Positions 1 to 8,975 of a stretch of 64,000 bases of DNA are shown one piece after another; the stretch's first letter is position 1, and each line of letters starts with the position of its first letter. Made by a program: the position numbers and the translations under genes. The notes under the pieces were generated by a model. It did no database searches and was not told the origin of the DNA. It worked only from the letters and a program-made list of their open reading frames with translations. Origin of the DNA: Haloterrigena alkaliphila. GTDB taxonomy: Archaea > Halobacteriota > Halobacteria > Halobacteriales > Natrialbaceae. The stretch is from NCBI RefSeq assembly GCF_017352155.2, contig NZ_CP071462.1, positions 868,001-932,000 of the forward strand. Direction: 5' to 3'.

Positions 1-359
1 GAATGACTCACGAGGAGCGAGAGGCCTACGCCCGCGAGATCGAAGCACCCGCGGAACTGGTCCACGAGACCGCCGAGATGGGCCGTCTTCCGGTGGTGAA
101 CTTCGCCGCGGGCGGTATCGCCACCCCCGCGGACGCCGCGCTGATGATGCACCACGAGTGCGACGGTATCTTCGTCGGCAGCGGCATCTTCGGCGCCGAG
201 AACCCGCCCGAGATGGCCGAGGCGATCGTCGAGGCGACGAACGACTGGGACGACGCCGAGACGCTCGCGGAGATTTCGAAGAACCTCGGCAAGGGGATGA
301 AAGGCGACGCGAACGCCGATCTGCCCGAGGAGGAGCAACTGCAGGGTCGAGGCGTCTAG
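1..359 (+). CDS. pdxS: Pyridoxal 5'-phosphate synthase subunit PdxS, C-terminal part
   Basis: The C-terminal ~119 residues of the PdxS (SNZ/Pdx1) lyase subunit; the gene starts before the window. With glutaminase PdxT it makes PLP from ribose 5-phosphate, glyceraldehyde 3-phosphate and glutamine ammonia. The sequence shows the phosphate-binding turn [17 protein letters not shown] followed by [10 protein letters not shown], both hallmarks of the TIM-barrel C-terminus, and a typical charged tail ending QGRGV. The family is about 300 residues long, so roughly 60% is missing. pdxT is not visible downstream. The next gene is convergent, across a spacer filled by a long inverted repeat. Confidence 0.95.
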   Translation, partial: MTHEEREAYAREIEAPAELVHETAEMGRLPVVNFAAGGIATPADAALMMHHECDGIFVGSGIFGAENPPEMAEAIVEATNDWDDAETLAEISKNLGKGMKGDANADLPEEEQLQGRGV

Positions 360-544
360 CCGAGGAGCGCGGAGTTTCGTTTTCGACTGCGCGACGCCCG
401 GTCGGGACGTCGATCGGACCGCTGGATCCGACTCGGCAGCCGAATGCATCGCGCGTCGTTGTTTCTCTGCTATCTACGGCCGTTTCGGTAGCCCACTGCC
501 ATCGTAACTCGACCACCGTCTCTCAACCGGACCGTTGAACCGGC

Positions 545-849
545 GTGCGGTGGCGCGCGCTGTCGGCCGCCCGAGCGACAGTGAGGTCGGTCGATAACAC
601 CGTGCGAGGGATGAGCGAGTGATTGAAAGGAACGAGCGAATCGGTTGGGGAGGACGTGGAAATCCCCGTTGCCAGCGCAAGTAGTGTACTTGTGCGACAA
701 TCCTCAAAGGCGAGCGTTCTGCTGACACTGGCAACGAGGAGAGCCACGTCCTCCCCAACCGATTCGCTCACTCCGTTCGCTCATCCCTCGCACGGCTTCG
801 AACTGCGCCTCACTTTTCGTTCGACACAGTTCGGCGCGCGCCACCGCAC
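545..849. repeat. Long inverted-repeat element, copy A
   Basis: About 305 bases with nested complementary arms. The 17-mer at 602-618 is the perfect reverse complement of 777-793. The 26-mer at 634-659 is the perfect complement of 744-769. The outer end 545-561 (TGCGGTGGCGCGCGCTG) is mirrored imperfectly at 832-848. The centre (660-743) is unrelated apart from a GTTGCCAG/CTGGCAAC pair. No protein is credible inside it. It fills the convergent spacer between pdxS and the next gene and has relatives at 27.3 and 53.2 kb. The flanks 360-544 and 850-939 hold nothing I can identify. Confidence 0.9.
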
Positions 850-939
850 GAGTGACCGCTCGAAGCGATCCGCCACGTCGCTGTATCGGTCGACGACAGT
901 CAGCTGATCCAGATCTGCAGTCGTCCGATACCAGCGCAG

Positions 940-1266
940 TCACCGAACGAACGGTACGACGACCAGATAGGCGAGGTACGTCAAAAGCGAACCGAGCGCG
1001 AACGAGAGGACGCTCGAGGCCGCGACCCACGCTCCGATCACGACGCCGAGGAGTGCGAGCCCCACACAGAGGCCCTGGACGGCGGGCCGTTCCCAGTAGT
1101 CGCGGACGGTCTCGTACGCTCGAGCGGCCGCGAGTTCGAAGCCGATCGTTCCGAGGCCACCGAGCACGAGGGCCGGCCACCACACCGACGCGTCGACGGC
1201 CACGAACGCGAGTCCGACGGCGACGAGAACGAGTATCGCGAGCGCGGCGTCGGTTCGGGTTCCCAT
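940..1266 (-). CDS. Small hydrophobic membrane protein
   Basis: A 108-residue protein with about four membrane segments: residues ~8-22, ~28-46, ~62-80 and ~84-104. A short charged loop (AYETVRDYWERP) lies between the second and third. There is no recognisable motif and no signal peptide, so it is an integral membrane protein of unknown function. The start is the ATG at 1266. The gene lies downstream of thrB on the same strand, 55 bases after thrB stops, so it may share a transcript. Codon usage and the clean hydrophobic pattern support a real gene. Confidence 0.7.
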   Translation of the reverse strand: MGTRTDAALAILVLVAVGLAFVAVDASVWWPALVLGGLGTIGFELAAARAYETVRDYWERPAVQGLCVGLALLGVVIGAWVAASSVLSFALGSLLTYLAYLVVVPFVR

Positions 1267-1321
1267 CGGTTCGAGTGGTCAGTCTGGCGTCGTTCACCCG
1301 ACTCGAGTCGCGGATCGGCGA

Positions 1322-2203
1322 TCAGTCCCGGTACAGCGTCGCGCCCTCGCCGATGCGGGTCTGGTAGGCGCGACTCTCGATGCCGACGGCGTCGAAGGTG
1401 TCGATCATGGTCGACGCGATCGCGGCCTGATCGCGCCGGTGACAGACCGCGAGGATTCCCGGGCCGGCCCCGCTGACCGTGACGCCGGTCGCCCCCGCCT
1501 CGAGGGCGGCGTCCCGAACCTGCGCGTAGCCGTCGATCAGCGCGGTGCGTTCGGGGGTGACGATGGCGTCTTCCATCCCGCGGCCGACGAGGGCGGGATC
1601 GTCCCGGGTCATCCCGACGGCCAGCGTGGCGGCGTTGCCGACGGTGTCGACGACGTCCTCGAGGGTCGCCGAGTCGGGGACGACCCCGCGCGCGTCGCGC
1701 GTGGAGACGGACATTTCGGGGAGACAGGCGACGACGGGGATCGAGGCGTCGACCTGCGTGACGCCGTCGTCGGTGACGATGGTGAACCCGCCCAGCAGTG
1801 AGGGCGCGACGTTGTCGGCGTGGGCCTCGCCGGAGACGAGCGCCTCGCCCTCGGCGGCGACGGGAACGAGTTCCTCCCGCGAGAGGCCGCGGTCGTAGAG
1901 GGCGTTCAGCGCGACGGCCGCGGCGGCCGCGCTCGCGGCTGAGGAGCCGAGTCCGGACGAGGGCCGCACCCCCTTGTCGATCTTGATGTGGGCCGGCGCG
2001 TCGAGGGCGTCGGCGACCGCCCCGACGGTGTTCTGGTTCGGATCCTCCGGGATGTACTGGCTGCCGGCGCCGATGACGGAAATCCGCGTTTCCGGCGCGC
2101 GCTCGACCCGGACCACGTCGGCGGGCGTCCCGAGAGCGACGCCGAAGACGTCGAAGCCACTCCCGAGGTTCGCACTCGTCGCGGGTGCCCGCACGGTGAG
2201 CAT
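1322..2203 (-). CDS. thrB: Homoserine kinase ThrB
   Basis: Homoserine kinase of the GHMP family (293 residues), which phosphorylates homoserine to O-phosphohomoserine in threonine synthesis. The start is chosen at 2203 because the family begins MLTVRAPATSANLGSGFDVF, as here. The ATP-binding GHMP loop PSSGLGSSAASAAAAAV lies at residues ~85-101, and the C-terminal GHMP motif VSGAGPGILA near residue 232. The reading frame stays open well upstream of 2203, but that extension lacks homology. The gene is divergent from the FAD oxidoreductase at 2340 with 136 bases between them. No other threonine gene is nearby. Confidence 0.95.
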   Translation of the reverse strand: MLTVRAPATSANLGSGFDVFGVALGTPADVVRVERAPETRISVIGAGSQYIPEDPNQNTVGAVADALDAPAHIKIDKGVRPSSGLGSSAASAAAAAVALNALYDRGLSREELVPVAAEGEALVSGEAHADNVAPSLLGGFTIVTDDGVTQVDASIPVVACLPEMSVSTRDARGVVPDSATLEDVVDTVGNAATLAVGMTRDDPALVGRGMEDAIVTPERTALIDGYAQVRDAALEAGATGVTVSGAGPGILAVCHRRDQAAIASTMIDTFDAVGIESRAYQTRIGEGATLYRD

Positions 2204-2339
2204 GCGGATGCCTTCCGAGACTGCAGCAAAAAAGGTAGCGGACCGCGACGGGGCGCGGACGCGGGTCGCGAGTCCCCCGTCGACGACTCCGGACCCGGCC
2301 GACCGCAACTGCAAAGAGTCGCTGCCCCCGTCCACCGAT

Positions 2340-3737
2340 ATGATCGGCGTCGTCGGCGGAACCGCGGCGGGACTCGCGGCCGCCTACGGACTCACAGAGC
2401 GCGGCCACGACGTCCGCGTCTTCGAACCGAGCGACCGACTCGGCGGTATCGCCGCGACGACTGCGGCCGACGGCACCGGCGGCGACCCCCTCGAGCGCGT
2501 TCCCGTCTCGTTCGTCCGGCCGCGAGACGAGGCAGCGATCGACCTGCTCGCCGACCTCGGCTTGGCGGATCGCCTCGAGTGGCGGCCGACCCGGACGGCC
2601 ATGTACGTCGACGGCACCGTCCACCCCGTCGACGCCCCCTGGGAGTTCCTGGCCTATCCGCCCCTCTCGCTATCGGACACGGCGCGTCTCGCGACGCTCC
2701 AGAGCGGGATCGACCGCCGCGGCTTCACCCGACGACGGCCGCGATTCGACGCGTACGACCCCGCGGCGTACGCGGACGTCCCCGCCGAGGCGTTCGTCCG
2801 CGAGCACGCGGGCGACGCCGTCTACGAGCGATTTTACGGCCCGCTGCTCGCGGCCCGGTTCGGCGACCGCGCGTCGACGGTGAGCGCGGCGTGGGTGCTC
2901 GAGCACTGTCGCGGCGAGCGCGAGCGAACTCGGTTCGGCCGGGAGTACCGCGGTCAGTTCGCGGACAGTTCGGCCGTCCTCGTCGACGCGCTGGCCGACG
3001 CCATCGGCCGCGAGCGAATCGTGACGAACGCGCGCGTCACGGCGCTCGAGGGCGCGACCGGAGACCGAGATGCGACCGCCGGTGACGGGAGCGACCGACT
3101 CGAGTCGCTCACGGTCGAACGCGACGGCGTGCGCGAGACATACCCCGTCGACGCAGTCGTGCTGGCGAGCGCGACCGACCGCCACCCGGGGCTGACCCGC
3201 TTCGAACCGCCGGTTCCGGTGCGGACGCGCACCTGCGTTCGCGTCTCGACGACCGCCGAGACGCCGCTGACCGACGCCTATCGGGTTACGATGGTCGACG
3301 ACGCCCCGTTCGGCGAACTCGTCACGCCGACGGTGCTCGGCTCGTCCGAGCGAGATGACGGCCACCGATACTGCCTGCTCGACGGCGGGGCGGCCGCCGA
3401 CCGCTCGAGCGCAACGGTCGAACGGCGCTGGCTCGAGGCGCTGGCGACTCGCTTTGCTCGGTTCGATCGCAACGACCTCGCCGGCATCGAGACGACGCGA
3501 ATCCGCCAGCCCGTCCCCGAACGCGGGACCGCGGTGGGCGTCACGACTCCCGTCGCGGCTTCCACTGGCGGCCGCACGACGGTCCTCGCCGACGGCGTCT
3601 ACGGCGCCGGACCCGCGTGCCAGCGCCAGTTCCCCGAACGGAGCGTCGGCGCCGCGCTCGAGACCGGGCTGACCTGCGGGATGCGGGTCGCCGACGAGCT
3701 GAGCGGTGTCTCGAAACGGCAGTCGGCCAGTCACTGA
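2340..3737 (+). CDS. FAD-dependent amine-oxidase-type oxidoreductase (protoporphyrinogen oxidase-like)
   Basis: A 465-residue flavoprotein. It opens at residue 1 with a Rossmann dinucleotide loop (MIGVVGGTAAGLAAAYGL) followed by VFEPSDRLGGIA, the usual FAD-binding start of HemY/UDP-galactopyranose mutase/amine oxidase enzymes. Near the C-terminus VLADGVYGAGP fits the second FAD contact. The start at 2340 places the dinucleotide loop at the very N-terminus; the open frame upstream overlaps thrB on the other strand and shows no homology. The family oxidises amines or porphyrinogens, or rearranges sugars; I cannot fix the substrate. It is divergent from thrB. Confidence 0.85.
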   Translation: MIGVVGGTAAGLAAAYGLTERGHDVRVFEPSDRLGGIAATTAADGTGGDPLERVPVSFVRPRDEAAIDLLADLGLADRLEWRPTRTAMYVDGTVHPVDAPWEFLAYPPLSLSDTARLATLQSGIDRRGFTRRRPRFDAYDPAAYADVPAEAFVREHAGDAVYERFYGPLLAARFGDRASTVSAAWVLEHCRGERERTRFGREYRGQFADSSAVLVDALADAIGRERIVTNARVTALEGATGDRDATAGDGSDRLESLTVERDGVRETYPVDAVVLASATDRHPGLTRFEPPVPVRTRTCVRVSTTAETPLTDAYRVTMVDDAPFGELVTPTVLGSSERDDGHRYCLLDGGAAADRSSATVERRWLEALATRFARFDRNDLAGIETTRIRQPVPERGTAVGVTTPVAASTGGRTTVLADGVYGAGPACQRQFPERSVGAALETGLTCGMRVADELSGVSKRQSASH

Positions 3738-3739
3738 TC

Positions 3740-3760
3740 AAAACCGCGAGAAAAACAGCG
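3740..3760 (-). terminator. T-rich terminator after the transducer gene
   Basis: Read on the minus strand, two T tracts (TTTTT at 3755-3751 and TTTT at 3743-3740) lie 65-80 bases after the stop codon of the transducer gene. Archaeal termination commonly uses such U-tracts without a strong hairpin. The site also overlaps the end of the convergent FAD oxidoreductase transcript. Confidence 0.5.
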
Positions 3761-3821
3761 TGTGGCGGCTATCGTCGCCGCCTCCCGGAGCGGCAATCCG
3801 CGTCGATTCGCGAGCGACCCG

Positions 3822-6800
3822 TTACTCGTCCGTATTCCCGAACGTGAACACGTCGTCGTTGTCGGCGTCGTCGTCAGAGTCGTCGGCGTCCTCGTCGGCG
3901 TCAGCCTCAGTGGCCTGATCGGCCGCCGGGGCGTTCATGTCATCACTCTGGTCGCCGTTCCGGATCGACTCGTCGTTGTCAACCGGCTCGAGCGGCTCCG
4001 CGCCGTCGTCGACGAGCGGATCGGTCGCGTCGTCCTCGAGGGAGTCGTCCGACTCCTGACCGCTCGCCTCGTCGGCCTGCCCGTCCGCTGGTTCGGCAGC
4101 CACGGGCTCCGAGTCGGCGGCGCTCTCGTCCTCGATGCCGAGGATCTCGTCGGCGCCGAGTTCGGTGCTTTCGGGCGCGTCGCCGTCGTCGGTCGACGGC
4201 TCGGACTCAGCGTCAGGCGCGGGCGCAGGTTCGGCGTCGGGTGCCGCAGCGGGTTCGGCGTCCGGCGCAGGCGCAGGCTCTGCCTCCGTCGCAGGGACAG
4301 CCTCTGTCTCCGGCGCGGGCGCGGGCTCCGCGTCAGTGACGGCGGCCTCGGACTCGAGGTCGTCGTCGACCGGTTCGGTCGCGAACGTCTCGGCTGCGTC
4401 GGCTTCCGGTCCGGTCTCGCTCGATCGCTCCGGTTCGTCGTCCGTCGGTTCGACCGCCTCCGTCCGATCGGTCTCGAGGGTGATGCCACCCTCCGATTGG
4501 CCGTCGTCCGCGCCCGGTTCGTCCGCGAGGTCGAACTCCGGTGCGGCCGGCGCCGCGTCGGGCCCGTCATCGTCGTCGTCTCCGTTGTCGAGTTCCGAGC
4601 GGTCGACGTCGGTGTCGAACCGGTCGAGCGCCTCGGAGAGTTCGGCGGCCTGCCCGGAGAGGTCCGAGGCGGACTGGGTCACTTCGGTCAGGGCCGTGGT
4701 CTGCTCCTCGGCGGCGGCGGCGACGTTCTGGGCCTCGGCGGTCGTCTCCTCGGAGATCGTCGCGGCGTCGTCGACCATCGCGACGACTTCCTGCGTCGAG
4801 GCGGCCTGTTCTTCGGTCGCGGCGGAGATCTCCTGGACGCCCACGTTGGTCTCCTGGGCGAGTTCGGCGATCTCCTCGAGCGCTTCGACGGCCTCGGCGA
4901 CCTGCTCGCCGGCGTCCTCGATCTGGGAACTGGTCCCCTCGACCTCGTCGGCGGACTGCTCGGTGCGTTCGCGGATCGCCTCGAGTCGGTCCTCGGCCTC
5001 GTCGGCCGCCTCGGCGACGTCCTCGGAGAGGGCCTTGACCTCCTTCGCGACGACGGAGAACCCTTCGTCGTCCTTGCCGCCCGCGGAGCGGGAGGCTTCG
5101 ATGTTGGCGTTCAGCGCCAGCATGTTGGTCTGGCGAGCGATCTCGGAGATCGTGTTGATCAGTTCGTCGATCTGCTGGACCTCCTCCTCGAGGCGGCGGA
5201 TCTCGCTGACGGCGTCCTCCGCTTCGGTCTCGATCTGGTCCATGGCGGCGATCGCCTCCTGGGCGGCCTCCTGTCCGTCTCGGCCGGTGTCGACCGTCCG
5301 TTCGGCGATGTCCGCGACCTCGTTCGAGGAGGCGGCGATCTCCTCGGTGGTCGTCGAGAGCCCGCTCATCTCCTGGTTGACCGACTGCAGCGACTGGTTC
5401 TGGTTCTCCGCGCCGTCGGAAATCTCCTGAATCGACTCGGTGACCTGCTGAGAGGCGGAGCGGACCTCCTCGCTGGAGGCGGTCACCTGCTCGGAGGCGG
5501 TCGCGACGTCGGTCGCGAACCGATTGAGTTCGGAGACCGTCTGCTCGATCTCCTCGAGCATGAGGTTGAACTCCTCGGCGATCTCCCGCATCGCCTCGTT
5601 GTCGCCGTCGGCGTCCATCCGGGCGGTCAGGTCGCCGTCGGCGGCCGCCTCCATCACGTCGCTGTACTCGTCGGCCTTCTCCTCGAGGTGGCCGTTGATC
5701 TCCGCGATGCGTTCGCGTTCGCGTTCGGCCTCCTCGCGGGCGGCTTCGGCCTCCTCGATCTGTTCGCGCAGGGCGACGCGCATCGAGTCGAAGCCGGCGT
5801 AGAGCCGACCGATGTTGTCGACGCGCTTGGTCTCGAGGTCGACGTCGAGATCACCCTGTTCCATCTTGCTGGCCTTGTCGGTGAGGCGATCGATCGAGAC
5901 GGCCGTGTTCCGACCGAGCGCGGCGCCGATCATCCCGATCATGAGCACGCCGGCGATCGTCGCGATCCAGCCCCAGTTGTTGACGGTGTTGACGAACCCG
6001 TACGCCTGACTCTCCGGTTCGTGGGTCACGACGACCCAGTCGGTTCCGAAGACGCGAGCGGAACTGACGACGTAGTTCTCGTCGGTGAACTGGTAGGCGT
6101 CGGTTCCGAAGTTCAGTGCGGAGCCGGCGACCTGGTGGGTGCCGGCACCCTCGGTGCGGGCCGACTGGACGATGTCGTTCAGTTCGTCACCCTCCTGGGC
6201 GTACGAGAGTCCCAGCGTCTCGTGGCCCTCGCCGTAGCCGACGTTGTCGAGCAACACGTCGTTCTCGCCGTCGAGGATCATCGTCGTGGTTCCGTCGCTG
6301 TTGTCCAGCCGATTCGCGTAGGCCTCGAGTTCGGCGGTGTAGACGATCGCCCTGTCGTCCTCGCCGGGGACGGACAGCACGTAGGTAATGACGGCGACCT
6401 GTTCGTCACCCAGCTCGCGGTCGACCGTGTACGGGTCCGAAACCCACGGGACGCCGTCGATCGCGTGGGCCTGCTCGTAGGCCTCGGCGTCGACGCCCTC
6501 GATCACGTCGGTCGACGGCGGTTCGGTGGTGTCGTAGTCCGTGCTCGCGAGCACCGTTCCGTTCTCGGTGTCGACGTAACTGATCCCGTGTACGTCGGCG
6601 TCGAGGTGTTCCTCCCAGTCGAGGAATCGGCTCTCGATCTGCTCCCGATCGCCGTTCTCGACGACGTCGGACCAGGCGATCACCCCGATCGTATGCTCGT
6701 TTTGCTCGTTCCACATCTGCAGGTTCTGCGCTTCCTGACCGGCGATCGACGTGTGATCCGTCTGAACACGGTCTTCGACCTGATCAGTTATGGCTCCGGT

Positions 6801-6914
6801 TGCGACGAAGCCGACCAATCCCACACCCAGACCGAGTATCAACAATACGATCCCGAACTTGACCGCGTATCTGCGGCGAATAGCTGATGGCACCAATCGT
6901 CGAAGAGCGTCCAT
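3822..6914 (-). CDS. Membrane-bound methyl-accepting chemotaxis transducer with long acidic C-terminal tail
   Basis: A 1030-residue Htr-type transducer. TM1 lies at ~18-41, an extracellular Cache-like sensor domain at ~42-310, TM2 at ~313-334 and a HAMP domain at ~335-388. A second HAMP-like stretch follows at ~410-460 and the coiled-coil signalling domain at ~465-770. The conserved hairpin tip reads EIARQTNMLALNANIEASRS near residue 590 and is the CheA/CheW contact. The final ~255 residues (775-1030) are a disordered Asp/Glu/Ala/Pro tail with APAPDAEP-like repeats, ending FTFGNTDE. Such a long tail is unusual for this family. The gene is divergent from three solute-binding lipoproteins, so its ligand may come from a binding protein, though the sensor domain could also bind ligand itself. 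Confidence 0.93.
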   Translation of the reverse strand: MDALRRLVPSAIRRRYAVKFGIVLLILGLGVGLVGFVATGAITDQVEDRVQTDHTSIAGQEAQNLQMWNEQNEHTIGVIAWSDVVENGDREQIESRFLDWEEHLDADVHGISYVDTENGTVLASTDYDTTEPPSTDVIEGVDAEAYEQAHAIDGVPWVSDPYTVDRELGDEQVAVITYVLSVPGEDDRAIVYTAELEAYANRLDNSDGTTTMILDGENDVLLDNVGYGEGHETLGLSYAQEGDELNDIVQSARTEGAGTHQVAGSALNFGTDAYQFTDENYVVSSARVFGTDWVVVTHEPESQAYGFVNTVNNWGWIATIAGVLMIGMIGAALGRNTAVSIDRLTDKASKMEQGDLDVDLETKRVDNIGRLYAGFDSMRVALREQIEEAEAAREEAERERERIAEINGHLEEKADEYSDVMEAAADGDLTARMDADGDNEAMREIAEEFNLMLEEIEQTVSELNRFATDVATASEQVTASSEEVRSASQQVTESIQEISDGAENQNQSLQSVNQEMSGLSTTTEEIAASSNEVADIAERTVDTGRDGQEAAQEAIAAMDQIETEAEDAVSEIRRLEEEVQQIDELINTISEIARQTNMLALNANIEASRSAGGKDDEGFSVVAKEVKALSEDVAEAADEAEDRLEAIRERTEQSADEVEGTSSQIEDAGEQVAEAVEALEEIAELAQETNVGVQEISAATEEQAASTQEVVAMVDDAATISEETTAEAQNVAAAAEEQTTALTEVTQSASDLSGQAAELSEALDRFDTDVDRSELDNGDDDDDGPDAAPAAPEFDLADEPGADDGQSEGGITLETDRTEAVEPTDDEPERSSETGPEADAAETFATEPVDDDLESEAAVTDAEPAPAPETEAVPATEAEPAPAPDAEPAAAPDAEPAPAPDAESEPSTDDGDAPESTELGADEILGIEDESAADSEPVAAEPADGQADEASGQESDDSLEDDATDPLVDDGAEPLEPVDNDESIRNGDQSDDMNAPAADQATEADADEDADDSDDDADNDDVFTFGNTDE

Positions 6915-6940
6915 AGATATACTGCCGGTCTAACTGTCCA

Positions 6941-6950
6941 CACATAAATG
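6941..6950 (-). promoter_or_regulatory. TATA-like box of the transducer gene
   Basis: The minus strand reads CATTTATGTG, about 28-36 bases before the ATG at 6914. That is the expected distance for a haloarchaeal TATA box giving a leaderless or near-leaderless transcript. Confidence 0.5.
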
Positions 6951-7351
6951 ATGATCCACTATTATCGGAGCTGATAATCAGATTTCGTCTACAGTCGTTC
7001 TAGTAATCATCAAAACATACAAATATATAACAGCTCACATAATCCATAATCTATATCTCTGGATTATAGTTGGAAGCCTGATATTTATGTAAAAACGAGT
7101 GGGAAGCTAGTTTTGAATAGAGATAAATTACTGATAGATGGTGTAATCTAATATTTGCCAGAGACTGACTCGAACCGGTAGCGCCGGCAGGCGGTTGCCA
7201 CTGCCCCGCGATTCGAGACGCTCACCGGGGGCCGAACATGTCCGAAATTCTGTCTTGACAAACGGTACCATATATCCCTCAAAATGGCATATTTGTCCCC
7301 CTCTGGCCGATAATTACAACTGGATTCGACTGAACCTCGCGCCATCCACAA

Positions 7352-7361
7352 ACGTTAAACA
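7352..7361 (+). promoter_or_regulatory. TATA-like box of binding-protein gene 1
   Basis: ACGTTAAACA lies 24-33 bases upstream of the ATG at 7385, fitting a leaderless haloarchaeal promoter. Confidence 0.5.
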
Positions 7362-7384
7362 ATACTGGTTCCACGACTGTTCCG

Positions 7385-8704
7385 ATGACTAACACTCCAT
7401 CGTCGCTGGACGATTCGGTTTCGTCCGGCAGTTCTCACCGCGGGTTGAACCGACGGCGACTCCTCGGATCGACCGCCAGCGGTATCGCCGGCGTCTCGCT
7501 CGCTGGCTGTCTCGGTACCTTCGATTCGATCGGCGGCACCAGTGCTGCCCAAGAGACGATCACGATCGGGCTACTGGCGCCCAAGCCGAAGAGCAACTAC
7601 ATCGGGCGGTCGATGCAGCGATCCGCCGAGTTGGCGGTCGAGAAACTCAACGATGACGGCGGGATCGACGGGACGACGGTCGAACTCGTGACCGGCGACA
7701 CGCACGAGAGCCCGCTCGAGGCCCGACGCGAGTATCAGCGACTCATCCTCGAGGAAGGGGCCGACGTGACGGTCGGCGTCTTCAACAGTTCGGCCCTCGA
7801 GAACATCATGGAGGAGATGGCCGAACAGCAGACGGTCCACATCACCACGGGAGCGGCGACGACGGCGGCCAGCGAGGCCGTCAGGGACGATTACGAACGA
7901 TACAAGTACCACTTCCGTGCCGGCCCGACCAACAACCACCACCTCGGACTCGCACAGATCGATTTCCTCGGCGACGTGGGGAGCCAGATCGGCTGGGAGT
8001 CGGTCGCCGTGCTGGTCGAGGACTATCCCTGGGCGGACCAGCCCTGGAAGGTCTATCAGGACCGACTCGACGAGACGGGCCTCGACATCGTGATGGACGA
8101 GCGATACGCGCCGTCGACCAACGACTTCTCGGACCTCTACGGCGAAATCGCCCGGGAAGGCGCCGACGCAGCCATTTTCGGGACCGCTCACACGGGCACC
8201 ACCCCGATGTTCCAGTGGGCGAAGGGCCAGCTGCCGTTCGCGTTCGGCGGGATCCACCTCCCGATGCAGCTCCCCTCGTACTTCCGACAAACTGGCGGCG
8301 CCTGCCAGTACGGCTTCGGACTGACCAGCGCGACCGCACAGTCCGAGTTCGACGGGACCGGAGCGTTCGTCGAGGACTACCAGCGCACCTACGATTCGCG
8401 GCCCGTCTACACGGGGTATCACACCTACGACGCGGTCCACGCCTTCGCCCGCGCCGTCGAGGACGCGGGAACGACCGACAGCGAGGAACTGGTTCCGGTC
8501 CTCGAGGGCATCTCGCATCCGGGAACGTCCGGAACGATCGAATTCTACGGCGCCGACGCCGACTACCCCCACGACCTCAAGTACGTCGAGGACGAGACGC
8601 TCTGCTTCCAGTGGCACGGGGGGAACGACGGAAACGGGACCCAGGAAATCATCTGGCCCGAGAAACACAAGACGGCCGACTACGAACCGCCGAGTTGGCT
8701 CTAG
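7385..8704 (+). CDS. LIV-type solute-binding lipoprotein, paralog 1
   Basis: A 439-residue type-I periplasmic-binding protein (branched-chain amino acid/amide/urea-type ligand fold, Peripla_BP_6). The N-terminus has a Tat motif (NRRRLLGSTASG, residues ~22-33) and a lipobox LAGC near residue 43, so it should be exported folded and lipid-anchored. The mature part begins TITIGLLAPKPKSNYIG and includes GADVTVGVFNS and FAFGGIHLPMQLPSYF. It is the first of three tandem paralogs. No permease or ATPase gene follows, and a chemotaxis transducer lies immediately upstream on the opposite strand. The ligand is unknown. It may serve a distant ABC importer, the transducer, or both. Confidence 0.9.
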   Translation: MTNTPSSLDDSVSSGSSHRGLNRRRLLGSTASGIAGVSLAGCLGTFDSIGGTSAAQETITIGLLAPKPKSNYIGRSMQRSAELAVEKLNDDGGIDGTTVELVTGDTHESPLEARREYQRLILEEGADVTVGVFNSSALENIMEEMAEQQTVHITTGAATTAASEAVRDDYERYKYHFRAGPTNNHHLGLAQIDFLGDVGSQIGWESVAVLVEDYPWADQPWKVYQDRLDETGLDIVMDERYAPSTNDFSDLYGEIAREGADAAIFGTAHTGTTPMFQWAKGQLPFAFGGIHLPMQLPSYFRQTGGACQYGFGLTSATAQSEFDGTGAFVEDYQRTYDSRPVYTGYHTYDAVHAFARAVEDAGTTDSEELVPVLEGISHPGTSGTIEFYGADADYPHDLKYVEDETLCFQWHGGNDGNGTQEIIWPEKHKTADYEPPSWL

Positions 8705-8941
8705 CCGGGCGACCGCGATCCGATCGTCTCGATTCCTGATTGTCACCGCTCCGTTTCGCTCTCCTCGGTTCCGGACAACCACGTCTCTCCGTTCGTCTCG
8801 ACGACCTCGACCGCTCGAGTTCCTCGGCGCCCACGGGACTTCCGGTTGGTGCTCGTTTTCTCTAGGTACAAATCGTCTCGAGCAGTGTCACGGCCCCACA
8901 AACAAGTCGTGCTGGCGTGAATCATGGTATCTCCCCACAAG

Positions 8942-8952
8942 TATTAATACAT
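8942..8952 (+). promoter_or_regulatory. TATA-like box of binding-protein gene 2
   Basis: TATTAATACAT is 24-34 bases upstream of the ATG at 8976, giving this paralog its own leaderless promoter. The rest of the 271-base spacer 8705-8975 shows no gene. Confidence 0.55.
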
Positions 8953-8975
8953 ATAGGAATAGATGTGAGTCAAGT

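Larger units (their letters stand above)
6915..7384. other. AT-rich divergent control region with inverted repeats
   Basis: A 470-base spacer between the transducer (minus) and the first binding-protein gene (plus). From about 6950 to 7165 it is strikingly AT-rich compared with the rest of the window. It contains two clean inverted repeats: ATTATC/GATAAT at 6961-6966 and 6973-6978, and ATAATCCA/TGGATTAT at 7039-7046 and 7060-7067. No convincing protein or tRNA is visible. The right half (7165-7350) returns to ordinary composition. Likely contents are divergent promoters and operator sites; a small RNA is possible but unproven. Confidence 0.6.

Noticed and set aside
1974-2339. N-terminal extension of the FAD oxidoreductase
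   Set aside because: The frame is open but overlaps thrB on the other strand, and the conserved dinucleotide loop starts exactly at 2340.
3762-6887. A 1041-residue open frame opposite the transducer gene
   Set aside because: It is the antisense mirror of a coiled-coil gene. Its Val/Gly/Leu/Arg-rich translation follows from the complementary codons, and the sense strand encodes a clear transducer with HAMP and signalling motifs.
7039-7067. Inverted repeat considered as a CRISPR repeat or tRNA stem
   Set aside because: It occurs once only, has no cloverleaf neighbours and shows no regular spacing.
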